Shown here: positions 37,780 to 46,987 of the stretch, piece by piece
Numbering within the stretch: position 1 is the stretch's first letter
Layout: each line of letters begins with the position of its first letter
Assembly (NCBI RefSeq): GCF_000317105.1
Contig: NC_019693.1
Coordinates: 6,325,227-6,389,226 of the forward strand
DNA: 64,000 nt
Source of the DNA: Oscillatoria acuminata PCC 6304
GTDB taxonomy: Bacteria; Cyanobacteriota; Cyanobacteriia; Cyanobacteriales; Laspinemataceae
Reading direction: 5' to 3'
Notes under the pieces: generated by a model
What the model was told of the DNA's origin: nothing
The model's input: only the letters and a program-made list of their open reading frames with translations
Database searches by the model: none
Position numbers and translations under genes: made by a program

Positions 37780-39462
37780 ATGCTACAAGGATTCATTCAA
37801 ATCACTTTAACTCTCGGGATATTAGTGGCAATTGTGCCTTTTTTCGGTCGCTACATGGCTGCTGTTTATTTAGAAGAAAGGACCTTTCTTGACGGAGGAT
37901 GTAGACCGATTGAACGCTGGATTTATCAAATCGGAGGCATATCATCCTGGGAATCCATGACGGGTTGGCAATATGCCCGGGCGGTACTCATCAGTAATCT
38001 GATGATGGGGATTTTGGTCTTTTTAATCTTCATGTTTCAAGGAATACTGCCCTTAAATTCCACTGGATTAGAGGCCCCGAGTTGGGATTTAGCCCTGCAT
38101 ACCGCCATTTCATTTACAACCAATACAAATCAGCAACATTATTCGGGAGAAACGACCTTTACTTATGCCTCCCAGATGTTCGCCTTGGGTTTTTTGATGT
38201 TTACCTCGGCGGGAACTGGGTTAGCGGTAGCCATCGCCTTTATTCGCGGGTTAACCGGCAGACCCTTGGGGAATTTTTATGTTGATTTAACCCGCAGCAT
38301 TACCCGAATTTTGCTGCCGATTTCGGTGATTGGTGCGATCGTCTTGCTGCTGGCTGGGGTTCCGGAAACTTTAGCTGGACCCGCCACAGTAACTACCTTA
38401 GAAGGAGCTACTCAAACCCTGGCCCGAGGTCCGGTTGCTCACTTTGAAATTATTAAGGAATTGGGAGAAAATGGCGGGGGATTTTTTGGCATTAACTCGG
38501 CGCATCCCTATGAAAATCCAAATGGATTTACAAACTTAGTAGAAACCGTGATTATGGTTTCTATTCCGGCTTCCTTGATTTACACTTATGGCATTATTGC
38601 CGGGAATAAAAAACAGGGATGGTTGCTATTTTGGATGATTTTTATCCTCTATGTTGCCTTGATTGCGATTACGGCAGTCGGAGAGTATTACGGCAATCCC
38701 TTGGTGAATAATCTGTTGGGAAGTTCTACTCCAAATTTAGAAGGAAAAGAAGTCAGATTTGGATGGGCGCAAACAGCTTTATGGGCCGTTACTACGACGG
38801 GAACCATGTGTGGGGCGGTGAATGGGATGCATGATTCTCTGATGCCTACGGGTGGGTTTTCAACATTGTTTAATCTGTTTTTACAAATTATTTGGGGAGG
38901 ACAGGGAACTGGAACGGCCTATTTGTTTGTGTTTTTGATTTTGACGGTATTTCTAACAGGATTAATGGTGGGGAGAACCCCGGACTTTTTGGGACGAAAA
39001 ATTGAAAAGCGAGAAATTGTATTAGCTAGTGTGATTTTACTGGTACATCCCATTGCGATTTTGATTCCCTCGGCAATTGCGATCGCCTATCCGGAACTCC
39101 TGGGAAATATCAGCAATCCAGGCTTTCATGGAATTTCCCAAGTCGTCTATGAATATGCTTCTGCTGCGGCGAATAATGGGTCGGGATTTGAAGGTTTGGG
39201 AGATGATACCCTCTGGTGGAACTTGAGTACCAGCATGAGTTTATTAGCCGGACGCTATGTTCCCATTATTGCTTTATTGCTTTTGGCAGATAGCATGGCT
39301 AATAAACAACCCGTTCCAGAAACTCCCGGGACTTTGCGAACAGATACCCCGTTATTTACCAGTGTTACTGCCGGAGTGATGTTAATTTTAGGGCTGTTAA
39401 CTTTCTTTCCCGTAATTGCCCTCGGACCTCTAGCTGAAGCCTTTCAATTGGGCCGATACTAG
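37780..39462 (+). CDS. kdpA: Kdp K+-transporting ATPase subunit A
   Basis: A 560-residue pore subunit of the high-affinity KdpFABC K+ pump, with ten or so membrane helices and four K+-channel-like pore motifs (for example [51 protein letters not shown], and [12 protein letters not shown]). The protein is complete and ends [13 protein letters not shown]. The frame extends to a TTG at 37771 with AGGA at good distance; I use the ATG at 37780 by analogy with relatives. The stop TAG is part of the CTAG duplicated by the IS1182-family insertion right after it, so the coding sequence survived but is separated from kdpB. Confidence 0.96.
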   Translation: MLQGFIQITLTLGILVAIVPFFGRYMAAVYLEERTFLDGGCRPIERWIYQIGGISSWESMTGWQYARAVLISNLMMGILVFLIFMFQGILPLNSTGLEAPSWDLALHTAISFTTNTNQQHYSGETTFTYASQMFALGFLMFTSAGTGLAVAIAFIRGLTGRPLGNFYVDLTRSITRILLPISVIGAIVLLLAGVPETLAGPATVTTLEGATQTLARGPVAHFEIIKELGENGGGFFGINSAHPYENPNGFTNLVETVIMVSIPASLIYTYGIIAGNKKQGWLLFWMIFILYVALIAITAVGEYYGNPLVNNLLGSSTPNLEGKEVRFGWAQTALWAVTTTGTMCGAVNGMHDSLMPTGGFSTLFNLFLQIIWGGQGTGTAYLFVFLILTVFLTGLMVGRTPDFLGRKIEKREIVLASVILLVHPIAILIPSAIAIAYPELLGNISNPGFHGISQVVYEYASAAANNGSGFEGLGDDTLWWNLSTSMSLLAGRYVPIIALLLLADSMANKQPVPETPGTLRTDTPLFTSVTAGVMLILGLLTFFPVIALGPLAEAFQLGRY

Positions 39463-41204
39463 GGCGTCGGTTCAGTACCCGAGCTTGACAAAATAACTGG
39501 ACTATGCCTAACTGAAATTGACGACCCGATTAAATTCAAGCCCTCATTACGGTATAAAGTCTATGCGTCCTCCTTTGTGGCACCCGCCAGTAGAGCTATC
39601 AGATTCAGAACAGGTAATTATTAATCGCATCAAAAAAGCCAAGCTTTTTACTTTTCTTCGCCTGAACCGTCTGTTCATATTCGATGATGAGTTTCAAGAA
39701 GAACTAAACACCATTTTTAAAGACAGTACAATGGGCAACTGTCCCGTCGCACCAGCCCAATTGGCCTTAGCCACTATTCTCCAAGCTTATATGGGTATTT
39801 CTGACGAGGAAGTGATTGAAGAGCTAGTCATGGACCTACGATGGCAATTAGCTCTGAATTGTCTGAACTGCGAAAAACCCCCATTCAGTAAAGCCACTTT
39901 AATAAGATTCAGAAGCGCCTTAATTAAAAAAGGCTTTGACCAACGTTTAATTGACCGGACTGTAGACATTGCCAAGCTCAAAGGAGGTTTTGGTTCGGCT
40001 AACTTAAGAGCTGCATTAGATTCCTCTCCTTTATGGGGTGCAGGTAAAGTTGAAGATACCTATAATCTCTTGGGTCATGCTCTGCGTAAGGCATTGAGCA
40101 TAATAGCTAGTCAGCAGGGGTGGGGGCTGGCAGAAATTGCCAATGAAGCGGGAGCGGATTTTGTCAATAGTTCCAGCTTAAAAGCCGCATTAGATTTAAA
40201 TTGGGATGACCCAGCCGAAAGCCAAAAGGCATTATCAACCATACTAAAGAGCCTCAATTCTGTAGAAGAATGGATACAACAGCAGTCTAATCCTGATGAA
40301 ATAGAAGAGGCACAAGCTCCTCTCCAGGTTGCCCGATTGATTGAATCCCAAAATGTGACATTAGACACAATGGGAGTGCCGAAGCTGGCCAAAGGGGTTG
40401 CTAAGGACCGACGCATTTCCATTGAAGACCCAGATATGCGGCATGGCCGAAAAAGCCGTTCTCAAAAAATAAATGGTTATAAACGCCATATTCTTAAAGA
40501 TTTAGATATAGGGGTAATTCGGGCTGTGGCTGTAACCCGTGCTAATACACCAGAAGCTGCTGCCACTGTTGACTTAGAAGTTGACTTAAAAAGACAACAG
40601 GTTCAGTTAAATGAACTCCATATCGACCGAGCTTATTTATCGAGTCATTGGGTAAAAGAACGCTCCGAACAATTACAGATATTTTGTAAAGCGTGGCCGG
40701 TAAGAAACTCAGGACGATTTGATAAAAACGCCTTTGTTTTTGACTGGGATAACCAGGTAATTAGTTGTCCAAATCAAGTTATTATGCCGTTTGAACCCGG
40801 TAAGATCGTTCATTTTCCTAAACCGGAGTGTGCTGCTTGTCCCCTGAGAGAACGCTGTACTACGAGTAAGAATGGCCGCAGCATATCTATCCATCCCGAT
40901 GAAGGATTGATGCAGGAATTACGTCAGCGTCAATCTACCTCAAGCGGTCGCGCTCAACTGAGGGAGAGAACGTCTGTAGAACACTCTCTGGCTCATGTCG
41001 GACAGTGGCAGGACAAACGTGCCCGTTATATTGGACAGCGCAAAAACCTCTTCGACCTCAGACGAGTGGCTGTTGTCCATAATCTTCATGTCATTGCTCG
41101 AATGAATGAGGTTTTACCAATACAACAGGCCGCACTGTAGTTGAGTCCAGCAGGTAGATTCACATTTGCTTGGTTTTGTCAAGCCCTTTTACTGAACCGA
41201 CGCC
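39463..41204 (+). mobile_element. IS1182-family element inserted between kdpA and kdpB
   Basis: A 1742-bp element with inverted ends: the left begins GGCGTCGGTTCAGTA and continues to GCTTGACAAAA, and the right end is the complement with a few mismatches over about 31 bp. CTAG occurs on both sides (39459-39462 and 41205-41208), giving a 4-bp duplication. The boundaries could shift by a base or two because CTAG is palindromic. It carries one transposase gene in the same direction as kdp. Excision would leave 69 bp between kdpA and kdpB. Confidence 0.9.
39563..41140 (+). CDS. IS1182-family transposase
   Basis: A 525-residue DDE transposase from the chosen ATG (MRPPLWHPPVELSDSEQ). The N-terminal domain has PVAPAQLALATILQAYMGISDEEV, followed by the DUF772-like region. 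The first catalytic Asp lies in RAALDSSPLWGAGK, the central one in LHIDRAYLSS and the Glu in RTSVEHSLAHVGQWQ. A Cys cluster (CAACPLRERCT) is typical of the family. The frame is intact. An upstream TTG at 39518 is less likely. Same orientation as kdp, so its promoter may read into kdpB. Confidence 0.94.
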   Translation: MRPPLWHPPVELSDSEQVIINRIKKAKLFTFLRLNRLFIFDDEFQEELNTIFKDSTMGNCPVAPAQLALATILQAYMGISDEEVIEELVMDLRWQLALNCLNCEKPPFSKATLIRFRSALIKKGFDQRLIDRTVDIAKLKGGFGSANLRAALDSSPLWGAGKVEDTYNLLGHALRKALSIIASQQGWGLAEIANEAGADFVNSSSLKAALDLNWDDPAESQKALSTILKSLNSVEEWIQQQSNPDEIEEAQAPLQVARLIESQNVTLDTMGVPKLAKGVAKDRRISIEDPDMRHGRKSRSQKINGYKRHILKDLDIGVIRAVAVTRANTPEAAATVDLEVDLKRQQVQLNELHIDRAYLSSHWVKERSEQLQIFCKAWPVRNSGRFDKNAFVFDWDNQVISCPNQVIMPFEPGKIVHFPKPECAACPLRERCTTSKNGRSISIHPDEGLMQELRQRQSTSSGRAQLRERTSVEHSLAHVGQWQDKRARYIGQRKNLFDLRRVAVVHNLHVIARMNEVLPIQQAAL

Positions 41205-41277
41205 CTAGACAATTTATCTCTATTGATTTCAGGTCATTTCAAGCTAACTTTATTCTGATTAAATTCTTAGGAAAATC

Positions 41278-43386
41278 ATGAAGACGAGGACGAACAACAA
41301 ATCTGGAGCTACCCAGGGTCAACCCCAGGACCCGATGCGCCGCCGCAAAAAAAAGTCAAGCACTGTCAACACAAAAGGATTGTATAAACGGGCAATTCGG
41401 GAAGCATTTCTGAAACTTCACCCGCAAGTCATGATTAAAAATCCCGTCATGTTTGTGGTGTGGGTGGGAACAATTGTTACGGCATTGTTAGTGCTGTTTC
41501 CCAATTTATTTGGACCCGTCCCCGGGGAGAATCAGCGGTGGTTTAATGCCCAGGTAACGGTGATTTTATTTTTCACAGTTTTGTTTGCTAATTTTGCGGA
41601 AGCTGTTGCAGAAGGGCGGGGAAAAGCTCAAGCAGATGCTTTGCGTTCCACCAAGACAGAAACGACTGCCCGAAAATGGTTAGCAGACCAATCGATTCAA
41701 GAAGTGTCTTCCACAACCTTACGCCGGGGCGATCGCATCCAAGTAATTGCCGGAGATATCATTCCTGTGGATGGGGAAGTGATTCGTGGTGTAGCATCGG
41801 TGGATGAATCCGCAATTACCGGAGAATCAGCGCCGGTTCTTAAAGAACCAGGTTCCGATGTGGCGAGTTCAGTAACAGGTGGAACGCGGATTATTTCTGA
41901 TGAATTGATTATCCAGGTGACTTCTGATCCGGGTCAGGGATTTTTAGACCGGATGATTTCCTTAGTTGAAGGGGCAAAACGCAGTAAAACCCCGAATGAA
42001 ATTGCTTTAACGGTGTTATTAGCGGTTTTAACCCAAGTCTTTTTAATCGTTGTGGCAACGATTCCCCCGATTGCTAATTATGTGAATGCGCCGGTGGGGG
42101 TGGTGACTTTAATTTCCCTATTAGTTGCCTTAATTCCGACGACTATTGGCGGATTATTAAGTGCGATCGGGATTGCGGGCATGGATCGGGTGGCCCAGTT
42201 TAATGTGATTGCCACCTCGGGACGGGCGGTGGAAGCGTGTGGCGATGTGAATACGCTAGTTTTGGATAAAACGGGTACGATTACTTTAGGAAATCGGTTA
42301 GCGGAAGAGTTTATTCCGGTGAATGGTCATTCTCAGGCAGAGGTGGCAACAATGGCCCTAGCTGCGAGTTTGTTTGATGAAACTCCCGAGGGGAAATCGA
42401 TTGTTAGATTAGCGGAAAAACTAGGCGCAACGATCGCCTTTAATCCCAGTCAGGCGGAGGGGGTGGATTTTTCCGCCCGAACCCGAATTAGCGGGACGAA
42501 TTTACCCCAAGGATTGCAGGTGAGAAAAGGGGCGGTAGAGGCGATTAAAGGGTTTGTGCGATCGCGCGGAGGAACGATTTCACCGGATCTGGATAGTGCT
42601 TATGAACGGGTTTCCCGCCTCGGGGGTACTCCCCTCGCGGTTTGTCAGAATGATCAACTCTATGGGGTGATTTATCTCAAAGATATTATCAAACCCGGAA
42701 TTCGCGATCGCTTTGATCAACTGCGTCGCATGGGAGTTCGGACGGTGATGCTAACTGGAGATAACCGGATTACTGCCTCTGTGATTGCAGAAGAAGCGGG
42801 AGTCGATGATTTTATTGCCGAAGCAACTCCTGAAGATAAAATTGAAGTGATTAGAAATGAACAATCCAAGGGTAAATTAGTGGCGATGACGGGGGATGGC
42901 ACCAATGATGCCCCTGCCTTAGCCCAAGCTAATGTCGGGTTAGCGATGAATTCCGGGACCCAAGCGGCGAAAGAAGCGGCCAATATGGTGGATTTAGATT
43001 CGGACCCGACTAAGTTAATTGATTTGGTCACCATTGGCAAACAATTGTTAATTACTCGCGGTGCTTTAACGACGTTTTCTCTAGCAAATGATATCGCAAA
43101 ATATTTTGCGATCGTCCCCGCGATGTTTGCTACCGTCGGGATTAGCACGCTCAATATCATGGGTTTAGCCAGTAGTCAATCGGCAGTTTTATCGGCGTTA
43201 ATTTATAACGCTTTAATCATTCCGGCGTTAATTCCTTTAGCCCTCAAAGGGGTGAAATTTCGACCCCTCAGTTCCAATCAGTTATTGCAGCAAAATATCT
43301 TAATCTACGGATTAGGAGGCGTCGTCACTCCCTTTATCGGAATTAAACTCATTGACTGGGCCATTGTGTTAATTGGCTTGGCCTAG
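41278..43386 (+). CDS. kdpB: Kdp K+-transporting ATPase subunit B
   Basis: A 702-residue P-type ATPase, the catalytic subunit of KdpFABC. The first 35 residues are basic and polar. The actuator motif is ITGESAPV; the phosphorylated Asp is Asp330 in DKTGTITLG; the hinge region has [10 protein letters not shown] and [12 protein letters not shown]. Seven membrane helices are expected. AGGA six bases upstream supports the ATG at 41278. Because the IS lies between kdpA and kdpB, coordinated expression with kdpA depends on read-through or on an element-borne promoter. A small kdpF/G-like gene follows 49 bp later. Confidence 0.97.
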   Translation: MKTRTNNKSGATQGQPQDPMRRRKKKSSTVNTKGLYKRAIREAFLKLHPQVMIKNPVMFVVWVGTIVTALLVLFPNLFGPVPGENQRWFNAQVTVILFFTVLFANFAEAVAEGRGKAQADALRSTKTETTARKWLADQSIQEVSSTTLRRGDRIQVIAGDIIPVDGEVIRGVASVDESAITGESAPVLKEPGSDVASSVTGGTRIISDELIIQVTSDPGQGFLDRMISLVEGAKRSKTPNEIALTVLLAVLTQVFLIVVATIPPIANYVNAPVGVVTLISLLVALIPTTIGGLLSAIGIAGMDRVAQFNVIATSGRAVEACGDVNTLVLDKTGTITLGNRLAEEFIPVNGHSQAEVATMALAASLFDETPEGKSIVRLAEKLGATIAFNPSQAEGVDFSARTRISGTNLPQGLQVRKGAVEAIKGFVRSRGGTISPDLDSAYERVSRLGGTPLAVCQNDQLYGVIYLKDIIKPGIRDRFDQLRRMGVRTVMLTGDNRITASVIAEEAGVDDFIAEATPEDKIEVIRNEQSKGKLVAMTGDGTNDAPALAQANVGLAMNSGTQAAKEAANMVDLDSDPTKLIDLVTIGKQLLITRGALTTFSLANDIAKYFAIVPAMFATVGISTLNIMGLASSQSAVLSALIYNALIIPALIPLALKGVKFRPLSSNQLLQQNILIYGLGGVVTPFIGIKLIDWAIVLIGLA

Positions 43387-43435
43387 ACTGGTTTGGACTT
43401 TCACAGACTTTGAATTTGTTGGAAATCGGAGAAAA

Positions 43436-43726
43436 ATGAACAAAAATAGAGACTTACCCCAAATTCCGGTTTTAGAAAAAACCCAGACTCTTCCCCAATT
43501 AGTAGAAGAATTTGAGAATTTTCTCAAATTATGGCAAAGACATCCCATCGCCATGCGGTTACTTTTTGTCATGGTTTTTAACCTATTAATTGCTCCCGCC
43601 CTCTATGCTTCAAATGGGGATTCCTTAACTCGCCAATCGGCTTGGACGCTTGGTTTATTGGGACTTTTAACCCTGGGTTTGTCCATTTACTTGTTTACCG
43701 TCATCATTCAACCTGAACGGTTTTAA
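43436..43726 (+). CDS. kdpF: KdpF/KdpG-like small subunit
   Basis: A 96-residue protein between kdpB and kdpC. It has a polar N-terminus (1-40), a membrane helix near 44-60 (AMRLLFVMVFNLLIAPALYA) and a C-terminal helix ending LGLSIYLFTVIIQPERF, resembling the 29-residue KdpF of enterobacteria, which stabilises the complex. In Anabaena a gene at this place has been called kdpG. The start ATG at 43436 gives the natural N-terminus; an upstream extension overlaps the kdpB end. Function is inferred from position and the C-terminal helix. Confidence 0.85.
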   Translation: MNKNRDLPQIPVLEKTQTLPQLVEEFENFLKLWQRHPIAMRLLFVMVFNLLIAPALYASNGDSLTRQSAWTLGLLGLLTLGLSIYLFTVIIQPERF

Positions 43727-43760
43727 CCGGGGTGGTTTCGATTGACAAAAAAGCCCCATA

Positions 43761-43786
43761 GCATCCCTGGCTTTGCCAGGGAATGC
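43761..43786 (+). promoter_or_regulatory. Hairpin between kdpF/G and kdpC
   Basis: GCATCCCTGGC and GCCAGGGAATGC pair around a TTT loop with one bulged base. No T tract follows, so it may modulate mRNA stability or attenuation rather than terminate. The kdpF/G-kdpC gap is unusually long (151 bp). Confidence 0.4.
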
Positions 43787-43877
43787 CACATAAGAGGCAT
43801 CATCTCTGGGGAAAAAAGAGAACCCTTACCGATTCAAATCATCATCATTGAACTGAATTAACGCAGGAGAAATAACC

Positions 43878-44456
43878 ATGACGCTGATTAAAGATATGCT
43901 AATCGGCCTTCGCAGTACCCTAATTCTATGGGTAATCACGGCTGTAATTTATCCCTTTTTTATTTTGTTTATAGGCCAAGTATTCGTTCCCAATATCGCC
44001 AATGGCAGTTTAATTCAAAACCAGGGGGGTGAAGTCGTAGGTTCTGCATTAATCGGTCAAGAGTTTACCGAACCCGGCTATTTTTGGAGTCGTCCGAGTG
44101 TGATTAACTATAGTCAAGGCGAAGATGCACAACCCACGGGCGTCTCTGGTGCCAGCAATTTAGCACCGAGTAATCCCGAATTGATGACCCGAATTACGGA
44201 AGAAATTGCTGATTTAACCGTAGCTGGAGTTAATCCCACTGGGGATTTACTGTACAGTTCTGGATCAGGTTTAGATCCGCATATTACCCCGGAAGCTGCC
44301 CAGGTTCAAGTACAACGGGTCGCCACAGCTAGAGGACTCTCCCCCAGTCAAATTGAAGACTTGATTTCTAACCATATCGAAAGTCGCTTTTTAGGGATTT
44401 TTGGGGAACCTGGAGTTAACGTTTTAAAACTCAATTTAGAGTTAGACCAACTCTAG
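43878..44456 (+). CDS. kdpC: Kdp K+-transporting ATPase subunit C
   Basis: A 192-residue subunit with one N-terminal membrane helix (about 13-35) and an extracytoplasmic domain. Family signatures are GSALIGQEFTEPGYFWSRPS, the GASNLAPSNPEL stretch, SGSGLDPHITPEAAQVQV and the C-terminal GEPGVNVLKLNLELDQL. KdpC assists KdpB and raises K+ affinity. GGAG eight bases upstream supports the ATG at 43878. A repeat-rich gap of 465 bp separates it from the kdpD-like gene. Confidence 0.96.
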   Translation: MTLIKDMLIGLRSTLILWVITAVIYPFFILFIGQVFVPNIANGSLIQNQGGEVVGSALIGQEFTEPGYFWSRPSVINYSQGEDAQPTGVSGASNLAPSNPELMTRITEEIADLTVAGVNPTGDLLYSSGSGLDPHITPEAAQVQVQRVATARGLSPSQIEDLISNHIESRFLGIFGEPGVNVLKLNLELDQL

Positions 44457-44597
44457 AGAGTTTAAATCCGGTTAACCCTTTGCTCCCCCTTCCAGCAATA
44501 AAAAAAATTCCTTATTCTCCCTCTCCTTGTAGGAGAGGGCCGGGGAGAGGTGGGAAGGGGGTTGGGGGGTTAGTTCTAGCCCTGAATTGGCGTATTT

Positions 44598-44645
44598 GTA
44601 GGGGCGTATTGCATACGCCCTCTTATGTATGCAATACGCCCCTAC
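44598..44645. repeat. REP-like palindrome with GTAG ends
   Basis: GTAG followed by GGGCGTATTGCATACGCCC, then a nearly symmetric inverted half ending CTAC. It matches the REP pairs of the 46988-47345 array and partly overlaps the first unit of the 64-bp tandem repeat next to it. Confidence 0.75.
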
Positions 44646-44805
44646 AAGAAACAAAGATGAGGTGGGATTCCATTTACGGATAAAGAGGGCGTATGCAATA
44701 CGCCCCTACAAGAAACAAGGAGGAGGCGGGATTCTATTGACGGATAAAGAGGGCGTATGCAATACGCCCCTACAAGAAACAAGGATGAGGTGGAATTCCA
44801 TTTAC
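44631..44805. repeat. 64-bp tandem repeat, nearly three copies
   Basis: Units begin at 44631, 44695 and 44759, each with GCAATACGCCCCTACAAGAA followed by a spacer ending in AAGAGGGCGTAT. The GGGCGTATGCAATACGCCC palindrome is the REP core. The array sits inside the kdpC-kdpD gap, within a copy of the GGGAGCATCTCAATTT-ended repeat whose right end is at 44855. Confidence 0.8.
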
Positions 44806-44921
44806 CACCTTGACAGGGCTAGGGTTTAGGTCTCTTGAAAAAATTGAGATGCTCCCTAAAATTCAGATTAACGGTTTCAAAACTAGGAGGAATAATCTGC
44901 TTGTTTTATTCTCATCAACCT

Positions 44922-46049
44922 ATGGACTTCTCTGAACAATTACCTGAATCTGATTCGCTGTATCAGCCCTCTCGTCGTCGGGGTAAACATAAAATTTATA
45001 TTGGCATGGCACCCGGGGTCGGCAAAACCTTCCGAATGCTGGAAGAAGCACTCGCGCTCAAACAGGAAGGGATTGATGTGGTGGTTGGACTGTTAGAAAC
45101 TCATGGACGTCGAGAAACCGCCGAAAAAGCAGAAGGATTGGAAATTATCCCGCGCCAAAAAGTTCAACGTGGCGGCATTTTTTTGACGGAAATGGATGTG
45201 GATGGGATTTTAGCCCGTGCGCCTCAATTAGTCTTAGTGGATGAACTGGCTCATACTAATATCCCCGGTTCCCTACGAGAAAAACGCTATCAAGATGTGG
45301 AATTTATTTTAGAGGCAGGAATTGATGTTTATTCTACGGTTAATATTCAGCATCTTGAAAGTCTCAATGATTTAGTGGCGAGAATCACGGGAGTTGTGGT
45401 GCGAGAACGGATTCCCGATCGCCTGTTAGAAGAAGCATCAGAAGTCCTGGTGGTGGATATCACCCCAGAAACCCTAGAAGAACGATTGCGCGAGGGCAAA
45501 ATTTATGCTCCCGCTAAAATTCAACAATCCCTCGCTAATTTTTTCCAACGCCGGAATTTAGTGGCTTTGCGAGAATTAGCTTTAAGAGAAGTTGCGGATA
45601 ATATAGAAGAAACTGAATTATCTGGAACCTCTCATGGATTAACTTGTAGTATCCAAGAGCGGGTCTTAGTCTGTGTTTCCACTTATCCCAAATCTTTATT
45701 ATTAATTCGGCGGGGGGCGAGACTGGCTAATTATATGAATGCACCATTTTATGTGATGTTTGTCTCATCCCCGGAGCGGTTTTTAACGAAGGCTGAAAGT
45801 CTGCATATTGAAACCTGTGAAAAGCTGTGTGAGGAATTTGGCGGTGAATTTGTCCGGATAGAAAGCCGGGATATTAAGGAAGCAATTTCTAAGATTGCTG
45901 CTCAATATCGAATCACTCAAATCGTGTTAGGAGAAACCCGGCGATCGCGATGGGATTTATTGTGGCGGGGTTCTATTGTACAACAGTTGATGCGATCGCT
46001 TCCCGAAATTGATTTACATATCATTGCAAACACCAGTAAAGAGACCTAA
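44922..46049 (+). CDS. kdpD: Sensor-only KdpD-like protein (no kinase domain)
   Basis: A 375-residue protein equivalent to the N-terminal half of KdpD. It has the KdpD family domain with P-loop GMAPGVGKTF (about residues 28-37), LLETHGRRET, DELAHTNIPGS and the following helices (to about 215). A universal-stress-protein-like domain follows (about 240-375). The membrane helices and histidine kinase half of full KdpD are absent, as in many cyanobacteria. I use the ATG at 44922. A TTG at 44901 is in frame and has a perfect AGGAGG ten bases upstream, so it may be the true start. Confidence 0.9.
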   Translation: MDFSEQLPESDSLYQPSRRRGKHKIYIGMAPGVGKTFRMLEEALALKQEGIDVVVGLLETHGRRETAEKAEGLEIIPRQKVQRGGIFLTEMDVDGILARAPQLVLVDELAHTNIPGSLREKRYQDVEFILEAGIDVYSTVNIQHLESLNDLVARITGVVVRERIPDRLLEEASEVLVVDITPETLEERLREGKIYAPAKIQQSLANFFQRRNLVALRELALREVADNIEETELSGTSHGLTCSIQERVLVCVSTYPKSLLLIRRGARLANYMNAPFYVMFVSSPERFLTKAESLHIETCEKLCEEFGGEFVRIESRDIKEAISKIAAQYRITQIVLGETRRSRWDLLWRGSIVQQLMRSLPEIDLHIIANTSKET

Positions 46050-46332
46050 AACCCACGGCTTGTCAGTGCTTTCTCATTCCATTAAGCGCCGGACTGAGGA
46101 CAACTCGGAACCCTAATCTCGCGAAACTTGCTCAATATAGCCGTTCCTAAACTCACGAAGCACAGATATTTAAAGGAGTGCCTCATAACGGTGGGAAATA
46201 TTATATGATTATTGCGGGTGTAATTCTACTTCGCGCAAGGATTAGGGTCGCGGCGGCTTACACCCTTAATTTATACCTAAGATTTAGAAACCTGCTTTCT
46301 TGCATTTTCTTTTGTGATGCCTTAACATCATC

Positions 46333-46953
46333 ATGAAATATAACCCCGAAATTCATCATCGCCGTTCTATCCGTCTCCCTTTCTATGATTATTCTCAGCC
46401 CGGAGCTTATTTCATTACCCTGTGTACTACCCGCAAACAATGTTGGTTTGGCAAAATTTATGATGGCAAAATGCACCTCAATCACCTGGGTCAAATTGTG
46501 CAGATTGAATGGCTGAGATCTGCCGAAATGAGATCCAACATCAGGTTAGATGAATGGGTGATTATGCCCAATCATTTACATGGGATTGTCTGGATTCTTG
46601 AAGCCAAGGAACTACAGAAAACTGATTTAAGTCATGGATTGCCCTGTGAATCTGAGTTTGGAAGTTTATATAATAAGTCTTCTAAAAAATCTTTTAATCG
46701 TAAAGCAAATTCTTTGAGTTCTTTTATTGGCGGATTTAAAGGAAGTGTGACCAGGAAAATTAATCAACTCTGTAAAAATCCATCTATTCCCATTTGGCAA
46801 AGGAATTATTATGAGTCGATTATCGAAGATGAAAAAGCGCTCGATTCAATTCGAGAATATATCCAACTAAATCCCCAACGTTGGGGAGAAGATCCAGATC
46901 ATCCTCAATTTCAAGACGATTTTTCTGAACTGTTCCTGGATCTAGAATTTTAG
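46333..46953 (+). CDS. REP-associated tyrosine transposase (RAYT)
   Basis: A 206-residue Y1-type HUH transposase of the IS200-like RAYT group. The opening RRSIRLPFYDYSQPGAYFITL and the metal-binding HUH motif MPNHLHGI (His81, His83) are clear. IWQRNYYESII (catalytic Tyr159 or Tyr160) and YIQLNPQRW close the domain. RAYTs nick single-stranded REP hairpins that carry a 5' GTAG or similar tetranucleotide. Five paired REPs with GTAG ends lie 34 bp downstream, which is the expected association. No IS ends were found, as is usual for RAYTs, which are vertically inherited single-copy genes. Confidence 0.93.
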   Translation: MKYNPEIHHRRSIRLPFYDYSQPGAYFITLCTTRKQCWFGKIYDGKMHLNHLGQIVQIEWLRSAEMRSNIRLDEWVIMPNHLHGIVWILEAKELQKTDLSHGLPCESEFGSLYNKSSKKSFNRKANSLSSFIGGFKGSVTRKINQLCKNPSIPIWQRNYYESIIEDEKALDSIREYIQLNPQRWGEDPDHPQFQDDFSELFLDLEF

Positions 46954-46987
46954 TGAACTAGGGGTGCAAGCGACGGACCGATGACTT

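Noticed and set aside
39463-41204. Disruption of kdpA or kdpB by the IS
   Set aside because: Both coding sequences are complete; the stop codon of kdpA is regenerated by the duplicated CTAG.
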